DNA from: Variovorax sp. PCZ-1
GTDB lineage: Bacteria; Pseudomonadota; Gammaproteobacteria; Burkholderiales; Burkholderiaceae_C
Length of the DNA: 64,000 bases
Direction of reading: 5' to 3'
Assembly (NCBI RefSeq): GCF_018413605.1
Contig: NZ_JAHCDN010000001.1
Coordinates: forward strand, 1,860,001-1,924,000
In this document: positions 7,923 to 16,033 of the stretch, piece by piece
How the letters are laid out: each line of letters begins with the position of its first letter
Numbering within the stretch: position 1 is the stretch's first letter
Notes under the pieces: model-generated
What the model was told of the DNA's origin: nothing
The model's database searches: none
What the model saw: the letters and a program-made list of their open reading frames with translations, nothing else
Made by a program: the position numbers and the translations under genes

Positions 7923-9275
7923 ATGAGGCACCTCATAGTAGCTCTGTTGGCCGTTGCAAGCTGCACGGCGCTCTCCCAACCTGAGCGGTTGCAACTTAGT
8001 CCTGATGGTTTGCAAAAACTTCAGGAACTGCGTCTGCAGAAGTCAAAGGAATTTGCACGGGATTTGCCGCTATCCAGAACGGCGCTTCATAAGCTATTGG
8101 AAACTGACGATGAGCAAGTAATCAAGTCGGTGCTAGCAGCGCGTAGCACTGTGCCGAAATCTAAACTCGACGACGACGCCATTGCCCGTGCTAGGCTAGT
8201 GGCATTGTCACGAACGCGTGATGTGGACCTGCAGAAAACCCTGCGTAGTGCGGGTTATAGCGGTGACAAGCTGCTTGAAACTGCGCGGACATCAGTGAAC
8301 CCACAGGTCGATGTCAAGGCGTTGCGGCCAACAATTTCCTTTAACCGCGAGGGCCGCGCAGTGTTCATTAAGCCGTCAGTGCTCGTGACTAACCCGGGCG
8401 TGGTTGCGCCCGACGGCGTATTTGCTGGCATGCCGTTTACTGGCAAACCAGTTATCGGCTCTGGCGAGGGCAAACCGGTTTACCGTCAAGGCCTTCGGTA
8501 TGCAGGATTGCTGGCAGCTACTCGTGACGGCAGCTACGAGATGGTGTGTTCCGGCACAGTTGTTGCGAAGTATTGGCTCATTACCGCCGCCCATTGCCTG
8601 TTCAACGAGGTCAACTCAGGCCGATACCCCGCTGCGCAACTTGCAGTGTTTATGCCGCTGCAAGGCGGGCAGGAAACCGTGCGCGGGTTCAATGGCGACA
8701 ACAGAGCCATGAAGCGAATAAGTGTGGAAGCCGCCGTCTGGATGGGAGATGGTGACAACAGTATCTCCTTTCCGGTTAGCAAAGATGGCTTTGGTGACGT
8801 GATCAAGCACGGAAGGGATTTAGCCATGCTGCGGCTGAACCAGCAGCAGATGGATGCGTTACCGAATCTCCTGGGCGACGTGCGGCTGTATATGGGCACT
8901 CCACCTGAATCGGAGACTACTGTAGTTGGCTACGGTATCACCGACATCCGGAATTCGACCGGACTGACGCTTCTGGCCGGTTTTCGCGGGGAGTTGCCGT
9001 CAGGGGCTGACAGGGGCAGCAACTTGCTGCAATTCGGCAAACCTGGTGACGCGGCAGCAGGCATCTGCGGTGGGGACTCCGGCGGCGGGCTTTTCCTTGG
9101 CAGGATCGATGGCACGCAGTCCAGCACACAGCTGATCGGTGTGATCAGCGGGCTTAAAGCCGACGAATCCAGTAGTGCGGAAGTCTGCATTGCGTCGGCA
9201 CAGATGCATTCGTCACTGTTAAGCCAGCGTAACCGTAAATTTGTATGCGATCTTGCTCCGGCTGCGTGCGCGTGA
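7923..9275 (+). CDS. Secreted trypsin-like (S1) serine protease
   Basis: The 450-residue product has an N-terminal signal sequence (RHLIVALLAVASCTALS), about 150 residues of propeptide or extra domain, then a trypsin-like domain. The catalytic triad is visible: His in YWLITAAHCLF (about 222), Asp in GRDLAMLRL (about 299) and Ser in GICGGDSGGGLF (about 385). The protease probably acts in the periplasm or outside the cell. Its tight coupling to the upstream lipoprotein suggests that the lipoprotein is a partner, inhibitor or substrate; this is inference. The Cys at about residue 14 could also allow lipidation. Confidence 0.88.
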   Translation: MRHLIVALLAVASCTALSQPERLQLSPDGLQKLQELRLQKSKEFARDLPLSRTALHKLLETDDEQVIKSVLAARSTVPKSKLDDDAIARARLVALSRTRDVDLQKTLRSAGYSGDKLLETARTSVNPQVDVKALRPTISFNREGRAVFIKPSVLVTNPGVVAPDGVFAGMPFTGKPVIGSGEGKPVYRQGLRYAGLLAATRDGSYEMVCSGTVVAKYWLITAAHCLFNEVNSGRYPAAQLAVFMPLQGGQETVRGFNGDNRAMKRISVEAAVWMGDGDNSISFPVSKDGFGDVIKHGRDLAMLRLNQQQMDALPNLLGDVRLYMGTPPESETTVVGYGITDIRNSTGLTLLAGFRGELPSGADRGSNLLQFGKPGDAAAGICGGDSGGGLFLGRIDGTQSSTQLIGVISGLKADESSSAEVCIASAQMHSSLLSQRNRKFVCDLAPAACA

Positions 9276-9427
9276 GGCCACGTCCATAACGCTTCCCGGG
9301 GTTCAGCTTGCGAGTTCAAATTCCGAGCCATGCCCTCTATTCCTAGTGGGGCGTAAGACTTTTCATCTAGCGAGCTTTAGCGGCCGGCCTCTTGGCATCT
9401 GGCTTCGAGCAAAAACCAGGACTAGGC

Positions 9428-9484
9428 AGAGATCAGCCAATACCCTCCATGTAATCTGAGAAAGGTGCTATTGAAAACATAGTG
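9428..9484 (+). repeat. Rep-A copy 5 (degenerate)
   Basis: Recognisable as GATCAGCCAATACCC, TGTAATCTGAG, AAAGGTGCTATTG and CATAGTGAAC, with several substitutions in the core. It lies upstream of the second GNAT gene at the same relative place as copy 4 before the first GNAT gene. Confidence 0.65.
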
Positions 9485-9521
9485 AACGCCAATCTTCCCT
9501 GAATCCACCCGCCCCCACCCC

Positions 9522-9995
9522 ATGCCGCCACACATCAGCATTCGCCCCATCCAGCCCACCGACTTTGCCGCTTGGAAGCCGCTTTGGGACGGCTACAACG
9601 CCTTCTATGGCCGCGAAGGCGCGACTGCCCTGCCCGATGAGATCACGCAAAACACTTGGCAACGCTTTTTAAGCAGCAGCGAGCCGGTTCACGCCCTGCT
9701 TGCCACCCTGCAAACCCCAGAAGGCGAGCAAGTCGTCGGCCTGGTGCACTACATTTTTCACCGCAGCACCACGCGGCTCCATGACGTGTGCTACCTGCAA
9801 GACCTCTACACCGCCCCCGCCCATCGCGGCCAGCGCATCGGCGCGCAGCTCATCCAAGCCGTCTATGCCGCCGCAGCTCAGCAAGGCTGCTCCCGCGTTT
9901 ATTGGACCACCCAAACCACCAACACCAGCGGCCGCGCCCTCTACGACAAACTCGCCAAGCATGCGGGATTTATTGTGTATTCGAAGGAGCTATAG
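9522..9995 (+). CDS. GNAT family N-acetyltransferase, copy 2
   Basis: The 157-residue paralogue of the protein at 5366 has the same motif A (DLYTAPAHRGQRIGAQLIQAV) and motif B (TTQTTNTSGRALYDKLA). About 22 of 157 positions differ, mostly between motifs A and B and around residues 40-70. The nucleotide similarity extends upstream into the Rep-A element. The pair forms a direct repeat of roughly 550 bases around a 3.6 kb insert, which suggests duplication, or insertion between duplicated ends, some time ago. Confidence 0.9.
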   Translation: MPPHISIRPIQPTDFAAWKPLWDGYNAFYGREGATALPDEITQNTWQRFLSSSEPVHALLATLQTPEGEQVVGLVHYIFHRSTTRLHDVCYLQDLYTAPAHRGQRIGAQLIQAVYAAAAQQGCSRVYWTTQTTNTSGRALYDKLAKHAGFIVYSKEL

Positions 9996-10176
9996 GTAAT
10001 CTCCGAGCTTGTTTGGTACTACCCGTTCGCCTACAGTGTGTAGTACGTGTTTTTGGCTCTCAGGCGCGTCATTCAGCTACGACTGCAAAGTACAAGATAG
10101 GAGTTTTGCGGTTTAGTATCGGGCGATTCGGCTAGACTGATTAGTATTTCGCTTTTACCCCACTTGGGAAATTCAT

Positions 10177-10905
10177 ATGTCAATCTCATTTACGGAACAT
10201 CGGCGTGAACTTGTGGCTGCGATCGTTGGCGCTAGTTTGGCGGGAGTGTTTTCGTTGGCTGTTGGACTGTATAGCTTGACAAAAGGCTTCGAGTTCACTC
10301 AAAACAAAGAGCAGTTGAAAAGCTTGCGCCAAGATATTGAATTTCTAACCCGTGTCCGTTCTGAAATTGACGCGAACACGCAGGCCCTGCTTGGTAAAGA
10401 CCATACGGCGCAAGCTACGTTTTCTGAGCCAATGAACTTATCTGCGATGATGAAAGGAATGTCCGGAAAGACTGGCAGCAAGAAACAACCTACTGCTGAA
10501 GAGCAAGCGATGCTCAAGGAAATGTTGCGTCAGTTTGATCAAGAATCAGTACGCGTAGTCACTTTCCGATTTCCGCGAGTTCCATTGGTTGCAGACTCGT
10601 GGAAAACCTCGTATCCAGAGGCAGGAGACATTCCTTTTGAGCTTTTGAGCGAGATCAATGAGTACTACAGACGTGTCCGCAGTGCTAATAGTCTTATTGA
10701 TCGCCACGAAAGTCTTGCTGCTGGCGCATCTCTATCATCCGGGTATAAGAAAGCCGTGGAGGAGGATGTAACCTTTTTCAACTCGCAAGTAGATGAATTA
10801 AAAAAGATTGATGCAATTAAGCTAAAGAACAAGATAACTACTGAAATCTCATCGCTATCAGAGCGGCGAAAGAAGCTTGCACTGACCGTTGAGAAATTAG
10901 ATTGA
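10177..10905 (+). CDS. Small membrane-anchored protein of unknown function
   Basis: The 242-residue product has one N-terminal membrane helix (about residues 11-34, LVAAIVGASLAGVFSLAVGL) and a largely helical remainder with predicted coiled coils near 40-60 and at the C-terminus (about 205-240, Lys/Glu-rich). Codon and base composition are visibly more AT-rich than in the housekeeping genes nearby, which suggests recent acquisition. No family was recognised. It lies between the second GNAT gene and the duplicated hrpA tail. Confidence 0.65.
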   Translation: MSISFTEHRRELVAAIVGASLAGVFSLAVGLYSLTKGFEFTQNKEQLKSLRQDIEFLTRVRSEIDANTQALLGKDHTAQATFSEPMNLSAMMKGMSGKTGSKKQPTAEEQAMLKEMLRQFDQESVRVVTFRFPRVPLVADSWKTSYPEAGDIPFELLSEINEYYRRVRSANSLIDRHESLAAGASLSSGYKKAVEEDVTFFNSQVDELKKIDAIKLKNKITTEISSLSERRKKLALTVEKLD

Positions 10906-10966
10906 TTTCTTATTTGGGCATTTCGGGCAGCGAGTGGCTCGTTCAAAACACAACGCCCAAGTATCA

Positions 10967-11023
10967 AAAATACAAGAGAAATCAGCACTTCCCCGGTATG
11001 GAATCTGCGCAGAGTGCTATCAA
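10967..11023 (+). repeat. Rep-A copy 6
   Basis: Core CCGGTATGGAATCTGCGCAG, then AGTGCTATC, with the left arm AGAGAAATCAGC. The right arm runs straight into a strong hairpin (11025-11051). Confidence 0.8.
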
Positions 11024-11024
11024 T

Positions 11025-11051
11025 TTTAAGGTCGCAGTTTGCGACCTTAAA
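11025..11051. terminator. Perfect 12-bp hairpin at the end of the hrpA tail fragment
   Basis: TTTAAGGTCGCA and its complement TGCGACCTTAAA are separated by 3 bases. On the minus strand it directly follows, and includes, the TAA stop of the hrpA tail fragment, so it looks like the original hrpA terminator left behind when a new hrpA end was acquired. Confidence 0.7.
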
Positions 11052-11170
11052 GCGCCAACTGCTCAAAACTCTTCTGTATCCGCTTGATGCTCACGGGCTG
11101 CGGGGTGCGCAGCTCTTGGGCGAAGAAGCTGACGCGCAGCTCTTCGAAGAGCCAGCGCAGGTCTTGTAGG
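11047..11170 (-). pseudogene. Orphan 3' end of hrpA (about 40 codons)
   Basis: On the minus strand this segment reads LRWLFEELRVSFFAQELRTP and onward to the FEQLAL terminus and a TAA, the same as the last 40 residues of the hrpA gene that ends at 12076. I count about 8 differences over about 120 bases, so the copies are about 93 percent identical and not a very recent duplication. Homology stops abruptly at 11170. The HEPN gene lies between this fragment and the intact hrpA. Confidence 0.9.
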
Positions 11171-11199
11171 TTTAAAGAATTGCGAATCGTGGTCTAATT

Positions 11200-11306
11200 T
11201 GGGTTGATCAATCGTCTAATTTGGTAAGGCAGCCTCGAAGGAGGCGATCCCGGTTCGATTCCGGGTTGGTAAAGAGTACTTTTTTTGAGTGCTCTTTACC
11301 AACCTT
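11200..11306 (+). other. tRNA-like T-arm followed by a long hairpin
   Basis: CCCGGTTCGATTCCGGG at 11249-11265 is a perfect tRNA T-arm, preceded by a D-arm-like TCTAATTTGGTAAGGCAG. The 22 bases between them do not make a normal anticodon arm, and no 5' acceptor strand pairs with TTGGTAA. The 16 bases from 11264 (GGTTGGTAAAGAGTAC) pair with 11289-11304, leaving a T-rich loop just upstream of the HEPN gene. It could be a tRNA fragment, a regulatory hairpin or an integration remnant. Confidence 0.45.
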
Positions 11307-11317
11307 GAGAGTTTGCA

Positions 11318-12037
11318 ATGAATGAGCAACAAAGAGAAGATGTGTTTCACGCTCAAACCCAAAATGTTCGCGGGCTCGAAACGGCATGGGCGCATCTCAA
11401 TAGGCAGATCAATGCGCTTATTCTGCAGAAGAACAACAAATCTGTTGAAGTTACGACAAAACTCCTTGCAGTGATTTACTGCGCACTCGCAGAATCGAAA
11501 TTCTCAAAACTGATCCACACACCCAATGGGCTCTCTATTCACGAGATCATTCAAGTTAAACACGTTGCAAGCACTCAAGGAGTCAAGTTTGGTTGGCTAA
11601 AGTGCAGCGAGCTAGCCCTGCAACGTGTTGCTGGTGTGCGAAGCAGTCACGGCCCCAATGTGTTCCAGAAGCTTTCTCGCTTGATCGAACAGTTTATCTT
11701 CGACCCTAGCTTGGTACGAAATAAGCTTGCCCACGGACAATGGTCTGTTGCTCTCAATCGTGATAACACGGCAGTCAATTCCGATATTACGAAGGAGATC
11801 GGAGAACATACAGTCGTCGAACTGTACCGAAGGAAATGCGCGCTCGATCAATTGGCAATTATCCTAGAGGATATTGTTGAGTCACCTAACAAGGCTCACC
11901 ACAGGGACTTCTGGCTTCATTTAGTTAAGCTGGAGGAGGATCAGAAAGAACTGGCAACGTGGACTTTCGAAAAGAAAGTTGAGCAGCTATTTGCAAAAAA
12001 GTCGTATGCTGTTAACAGCGCTAAAGCCAATGTTTAA
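11318..12037 (+). CDS. HEPN-motif protein, possible ribonuclease of a defence or stress module
   Basis: The 239-residue, mostly helical protein contains DPSLVRNKLAHGQWSV, in which R134-x4-H139 fits the catalytic R-x4-6-H motif of HEPN ribonucleases. The family includes toxins and the effectors of many anti-phage systems, but also non-catalytic members. No nucleotidyltransferase (MNT) partner is adjacent. The gene is AT-rich relative to its surroundings and sits between a duplicated hrpA tail and the intact hrpA, which points to horizontal acquisition. The ATG follows a long hairpin by about a dozen bases. The function is inferred only from the motif and setting. Confidence 0.6.
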   Translation: MNEQQREDVFHAQTQNVRGLETAWAHLNRQINALILQKNNKSVEVTTKLLAVIYCALAESKFSKLIHTPNGLSIHEIIQVKHVASTQGVKFGWLKCSELALQRVAGVRSSHGPNVFQKLSRLIEQFIFDPSLVRNKLAHGQWSVALNRDNTAVNSDITKEIGEHTVVELYRRKCALDQLAIILEDIVESPNKAHHRDFWLHLVKLEEDQKELATWTFEKKVEQLFAKKSYAVNSAKANV

Positions 12038-12044
12038 GAAAATC

Positions 12045-12067
12045 ATCGCTCTCTACAGGAGAGCGAT
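12045..12067. terminator. Hairpin between the convergent HEPN and hrpA genes
   Basis: ATCGCTCTC and GAGAGCGAT pair around the loop TACAG. It lies between two converging stops (12037 and 12076) and probably serves both. It differs from the hairpin beside the orphan hrpA tail. Confidence 0.7.
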
Positions 12068-12075
12068 TTGCGAAC

Positions 12076-15000
12076 TCAAAGCGCCAACTGCTCAAAACTC
12101 TTCTGAATTCGCTTGATGCTCACGGGCTGCGGGGTGCGGAGCTCTTGGGCGAAGAAGCTCACGCGGAGTTCTTCGAAGAGCCAGCGGAGGTCTTCTAGGC
12201 GCTCGTCTAATACGCCTTTGCGCTCCCCAGCCAAGCGCAGGAAGCGCTGCTCTTCGGGGCGCAGCTCCTTCATGCGCAGCGCGTCGCGGGCGGGGTCGGC
12301 GCGGTATTTGTCTAGGCGCAGGGTGATGGCTTTGAGATAGCGGGCGAAGTGCTGCAGGCGCGCATAGGGCGTGGTGCTGAGGAATTTCTTGGGCATGAGG
12401 CGCTGGAGCTGCGCGGTGCAGTCTGCAGTTGCATCCGGGGCGTTTTTGCTATCTTTGATTTTTCGCAGGGCGGTTTGGTATTCGGTGAGGATGCTGCCTG
12501 CCAGCCTCGCCACTTCGTTGCAAATGAGGGTGAGCCGCCCTCTTCCCTCTAAAACGCGGGCTTTGAATTCTGGCGCGGTGGTGGGCAGGGGCTCGGTGAG
12601 GAACGCTTTGTCGATGGCCAGATCGAGGATTTGGGTTTTGAGCTCTTCGCTGGTGCCCAGCGGCAAATAGGCGATGCCCATTTTCTGCAGATCGGGGATG
12701 TTTTTCTCTAAATACTTGAGCGCATCTTTGATTTGCAGGGCGACGAGGCGGCGCAGGCCGGCTTGATGCTTTTGCGCGGCGACGCCGGGCTCGTCAAACA
12801 CTTCGATGCTGACTGAATCCGTTTGGTCGATCAAGGCGGGGAAGCCGATGAGCGTTTGAACATCTTTGCCGAGCTTGCGGCGGATTTCTAGCAGCTCGGG
12901 CAGCTCGCCGAAGCTCCAATCGGTGTAGCGGGCATCTGCGTCGAAGGCGGGGGCGTTGGATACTGGCTCCTGTTTTGCTACTGATTTTGTAGCACTCTGC
13001 GCAGATTCTATGCCGGCTGGTGGCCGTTTTTGCTCTAAATTCTCGGCTTGAGGGGCTGCGGACGATAGCTGCGCCAGCGCCGAGGACTGTGAAATTTGCG
13101 CCAGAGCCGCAAAGGCCCCCCGCGCTTGGCTGCCCAGCTCGGCCTTGATAGCGGCCAAGTTGCGCCCTTGCGCAAGCTGCCTGCCATGCTCATCGACCAC
13201 GCGGAAATTCATGAACAGATGGGGCTGCAGCATATCGAGCTTGAAATCGGTGCGCTTGATCTCCACGCTGGTGGCTTCTTTGCACAATTTCAGCAGCGCA
13301 TCCACCAAAGAGCCTTTGCCAAAGGCTTCGGGCACATTGAGAATTTCCGTCAACCTGGCCGCGCTCTCAGGCAGGGGCACCAGGCGCGAGCGCGGGCGCT
13401 GGGGCAGGCTTTTGAGCAAGGCTTGCACCTTTTGCTGCAGCATGCCATGCACCAGCCATTCGCAGCGCTCTTCATTCACTTGATTCAGCGCAAAGAGCGG
13501 CAGCTCCACGGTGAGGCCGTCTCTTGCGTCGCCGGGGTCATGCAGATAGCTGGCTTTGCAATCCACGCCGCCTAGGCGTATAAGCTTGGGGAAGGCTTGG
13601 CTGGTGATGCCCGAGGCTTCGTGGCGCATCAGCTCGTCTTTGCTGATGTAAAGCAGCTTGGGGTTGGCGCCGTGATGCGCTTTGTACCAAGCCTCCAGCT
13701 CTCTGGCGCTGCACAAATCGGCAGGCAATTGCTGGTCGTAAAACGCGAAGATCAACTCTTCATCAACCAACACATCTTGCCGGCGGCTTTTGTGCTCGAG
13801 CTCTTCGACCTGGCGCACCATGCGCTGGTTGTGGGCATAAAAGGGCAGCTTGCAATCCCAAGCTTCTTTAGGCTCTCCCGTGCAGCCAGCCACCAGCGCT
13901 TCGCGGATGAAGATCTCTCGCGCTGCGTGCGGGTCCACCCGGCTGAAATTCACTCGGCGGCCACTGTAGATGAGCAGGCCATAGAGCGAAGCGCGCTCAT
14001 AGGCGAGCACATCGCCGCCGCGCTTGTCAAAGTGCGGCTCAAGGAGCTGCTTTTGCAGCAAATGCTCGGCCACCTGCTCCACCCATTTGGGGTCAATGCC
14101 GGCCACGCCTCGGCCATAGAGCCGCGCCGTTTCCACCAGCTCGGCGCACACAATCCATTTGCCCGGCTTTTTAGACAGGTTCGCGCCCGGATGCGGCAGC
14201 CATTTGATGCCGCGAGCGCCCAAATACTCCGCCTGCCCTGAGCCTGTCGAAGGGTCTTCCTGCTTGTAGCCAATATTGCCCAGCAGGCCAGAGAGCAGGC
14301 TCATATGCAGCTGCTCAAAGCTGGCAGGATGGGCATTGGGCTTGAAGCCGAGCTCTTGCACGGTGGAGGCGAGCTGGGAATAAATATCGCGCCATTCGCG
14401 CACTCTTCTTATATTGACGAAGCTGGCGCGAAGCTGCTGCTCCCATTGGCGGTTGCTGCTCTTGTTTTCTCCGCTGCCTCTAACGTCATCGAGCCATTTC
14501 CAGAGCTTGAGATAGCCCACGAATTCACTGCGCTCATCGTCAAACTTCTTATGCGCTTCATCGGCCTTTTGCTGCATGTCGAGTGGCCGGTCGCGCACGT
14601 CTTGCAGGCTTAAGGCGCTGGCGATGATGAGCACTTCGCTCAAGGCGCCGCGAGATTTGGCTTCCAAGATCATGCGGCCCACGCGGGGATCAAGCGGGAG
14701 CTTGGCCAGCTCTGCGCCTAATCTGGTGAGCTCGTTGAGCTCATCGACAGCGCCCAGCTCTTGCAGGAGCTGGTAGCCATCGGCAATGGCGCGCTTGCTT
14801 GGCGCATCAATGAAGGGAAAATCTTCCACCGCGCCCAAGTGCAGCGATTTCATGCGCAAGATGACGGCGGCCAGCGAGCTTCTGAGGATTTCAGGGTCGG
14901 TAAACCTTGGGCGGCCTGTGTAATCTTTTTCGTCATACAGGCGAATGCAAATGCCCTCGGCCACGCGGCCGCAGCGGCCCGCGCGCTGGTTGGCGGCAGC

Positions 15001-16026
15001 TTGGGAAACGGGTTCGATGAGGAGCTGCTCAACCTTGTTGCGAAAGCTGTAGCGCTTGACGCGCGCCGTGCCGGCATCGATCACATACCGAATGCCGGGC
15101 ACGGTGAGCGAGGTTTCGGCGACGTTTGTTGCCAAGACGATGCGCGGGCGGCCATCGGGTTCGAAGATTTTTTCTTGTTCGGCTTGGGAGAGGCGGGCGA
15201 AGAGCGGCAGCACATCGACGTTTTGCCTGCCGGGTTTCTTCGCGCAGTGTTTGCGCAAGTGATCTGCGGCTTCGCGGATTTCGCGCTCTCCGGGGAGGAA
15301 AATCAAAATATCGCCGCGCGGCGAACCCGACCAGAGCTCGTCCACAGCATCAGCCATTGCATCGTTCGCATCGAAATCTCGTGACTCTTCAAACGGGCGG
15401 TAGCGTTGCTCGACGGCATAGGTTCTGCCGCTGACCATGATGACGGGAGCTTTGCCTTTGCTACTGGCGAAATGCTCGGCAAAGCGATCCGCATCAATCG
15501 TGGCGGAGGTGATGATGATTTTGAGATCGGGGCGGCGCGGCAGGAGCTGGCGCAGGTAGCCGAGCAGAAAGTCGATGTTCAGGCTGCGCTCGTGCGCTTC
15601 GTCAATGATCAACGTGTCGTAGGCATTGAGCAGCGGGTCGGTCTGCGTTTCGGCGAGCAAAATGCCATCCGTCATGAGCTTGACGCTCGCGCCTTTGGAG
15701 AGCTTGTCGGCAAAGCGCACCTTGTAGCCCACCACCTCGCCCAGCGGCGTGTTCAGCTCTTGCGCGATGCGCTTAGCCACGGTGCTCGCGGCAATACGGC
15801 GGGGCTGGGTGTGGCCAATGATCTGTTGGCGTTGCCCGGTGGCTTTAGGTAGACCGCGGCCCAGTTCTAAGCAAATTTTAGGAAGCTGAGTAGTTTTGCC
15901 AGAGCCGGTTTCGCCGCAGACGATGACGACCTGATGCTCGGAAATGGCTTTTGCAATCTCCTCCCGTCTAGCGGAGACGGGAAGCTCTTCGGGAAACGTG
16001 ATTTTTAAGGCAAGCGAATTTGACAC
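12076..16026 (-). CDS. hrpA: ATP-dependent RNA helicase HrpA (DEAH box)
   Basis: The 1316-residue product carries the DEAH helicase core at its N-terminus: Walker A GETGSGKT (38-45), IIDEAHERSLN (about 145), SATIDADRF, and motif VI QRAGRCGRV. The helicase-associated domain and the long DUF3418 C-terminal region follow, ending FEQLAL. HrpA acts on RNA and on stalled ribosomes. Two foreign short repeats are embedded in frame. Rep-B gives DPSTGSGQA near residue 592, and Rep-A gives [13 protein letters not shown] near residue 1005. Both fall in stretches that look like surface linkers. A 40-codon copy of its 3' end lies about 1 kb downstream. Confidence 0.96.
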   Translation of the reverse strand: MSNSLALKITFPEELPVSARREEIAKAISEHQVVIVCGETGSGKTTQLPKICLELGRGLPKATGQRQQIIGHTQPRRIAASTVAKRIAQELNTPLGEVVGYKVRFADKLSKGASVKLMTDGILLAETQTDPLLNAYDTLIIDEAHERSLNIDFLLGYLRQLLPRRPDLKIIITSATIDADRFAEHFASSKGKAPVIMVSGRTYAVEQRYRPFEESRDFDANDAMADAVDELWSGSPRGDILIFLPGEREIREAADHLRKHCAKKPGRQNVDVLPLFARLSQAEQEKIFEPDGRPRIVLATNVAETSLTVPGIRYVIDAGTARVKRYSFRNKVEQLLIEPVSQAAANQRAGRCGRVAEGICIRLYDEKDYTGRPRFTDPEILRSSLAAVILRMKSLHLGAVEDFPFIDAPSKRAIADGYQLLQELGAVDELNELTRLGAELAKLPLDPRVGRMILEAKSRGALSEVLIIASALSLQDVRDRPLDMQQKADEAHKKFDDERSEFVGYLKLWKWLDDVRGSGENKSSNRQWEQQLRASFVNIRRVREWRDIYSQLASTVQELGFKPNAHPASFEQLHMSLLSGLLGNIGYKQEDPSTGSGQAEYLGARGIKWLPHPGANLSKKPGKWIVCAELVETARLYGRGVAGIDPKWVEQVAEHLLQKQLLEPHFDKRGGDVLAYERASLYGLLIYSGRRVNFSRVDPHAAREIFIREALVAGCTGEPKEAWDCKLPFYAHNQRMVRQVEELEHKSRRQDVLVDEELIFAFYDQQLPADLCSARELEAWYKAHHGANPKLLYISKDELMRHEASGITSQAFPKLIRLGGVDCKASYLHDPGDARDGLTVELPLFALNQVNEERCEWLVHGMLQQKVQALLKSLPQRPRSRLVPLPESAARLTEILNVPEAFGKGSLVDALLKLCKEATSVEIKRTDFKLDMLQPHLFMNFRVVDEHGRQLAQGRNLAAIKAELGSQARGAFAALAQISQSSALAQLSSAAPQAENLEQKRPPAGIESAQSATKSVAKQEPVSNAPAFDADARYTDWSFGELPELLEIRRKLGKDVQTLIGFPALIDQTDSVSIEVFDEPGVAAQKHQAGLRRLVALQIKDALKYLEKNIPDLQKMGIAYLPLGTSEELKTQILDLAIDKAFLTEPLPTTAPEFKARVLEGRGRLTLICNEVARLAGSILTEYQTALRKIKDSKNAPDATADCTAQLQRLMPKKFLSTTPYARLQHFARYLKAITLRLDKYRADPARDALRMKELRPEEQRFLRLAGERKGVLDERLEDLRWLFEELRVSFFAQELRTPQPVSIKRIQKSFEQLAL
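12976..13041 (-). repeat. Rep-A copy 7, inside hrpA
   Basis: On the plus strand it reads TAGCACTCTGCGCAGATTC, then TATGCCGGC and the left arm TTTTTGCTCTAAATT. On the hrpA coding strand it is translated in frame as [11 protein letters not shown], the same frame as in guaA. Confidence 0.9.
14231..14252 (-). repeat. Rep-B single arm, inside hrpA
   Basis: The plus-strand CCCTGAGCCTGTCGAAGGG matches the arms of the palindrome at 2826-2882. It is translated in frame within hrpA as DPSTGSGQA, a peptide I recognise as the usual translation of this repeat. Confidence 0.85.
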
Positions 16027-16033
16027 CGGCGAA

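Noticed and set aside
11200-11280. A complete tRNA gene
   Set aside because: The T-arm is perfect, but there is no matching acceptor strand and no 5-7-5 anticodon arm, so it is kept only as a tRNA-like sequence.
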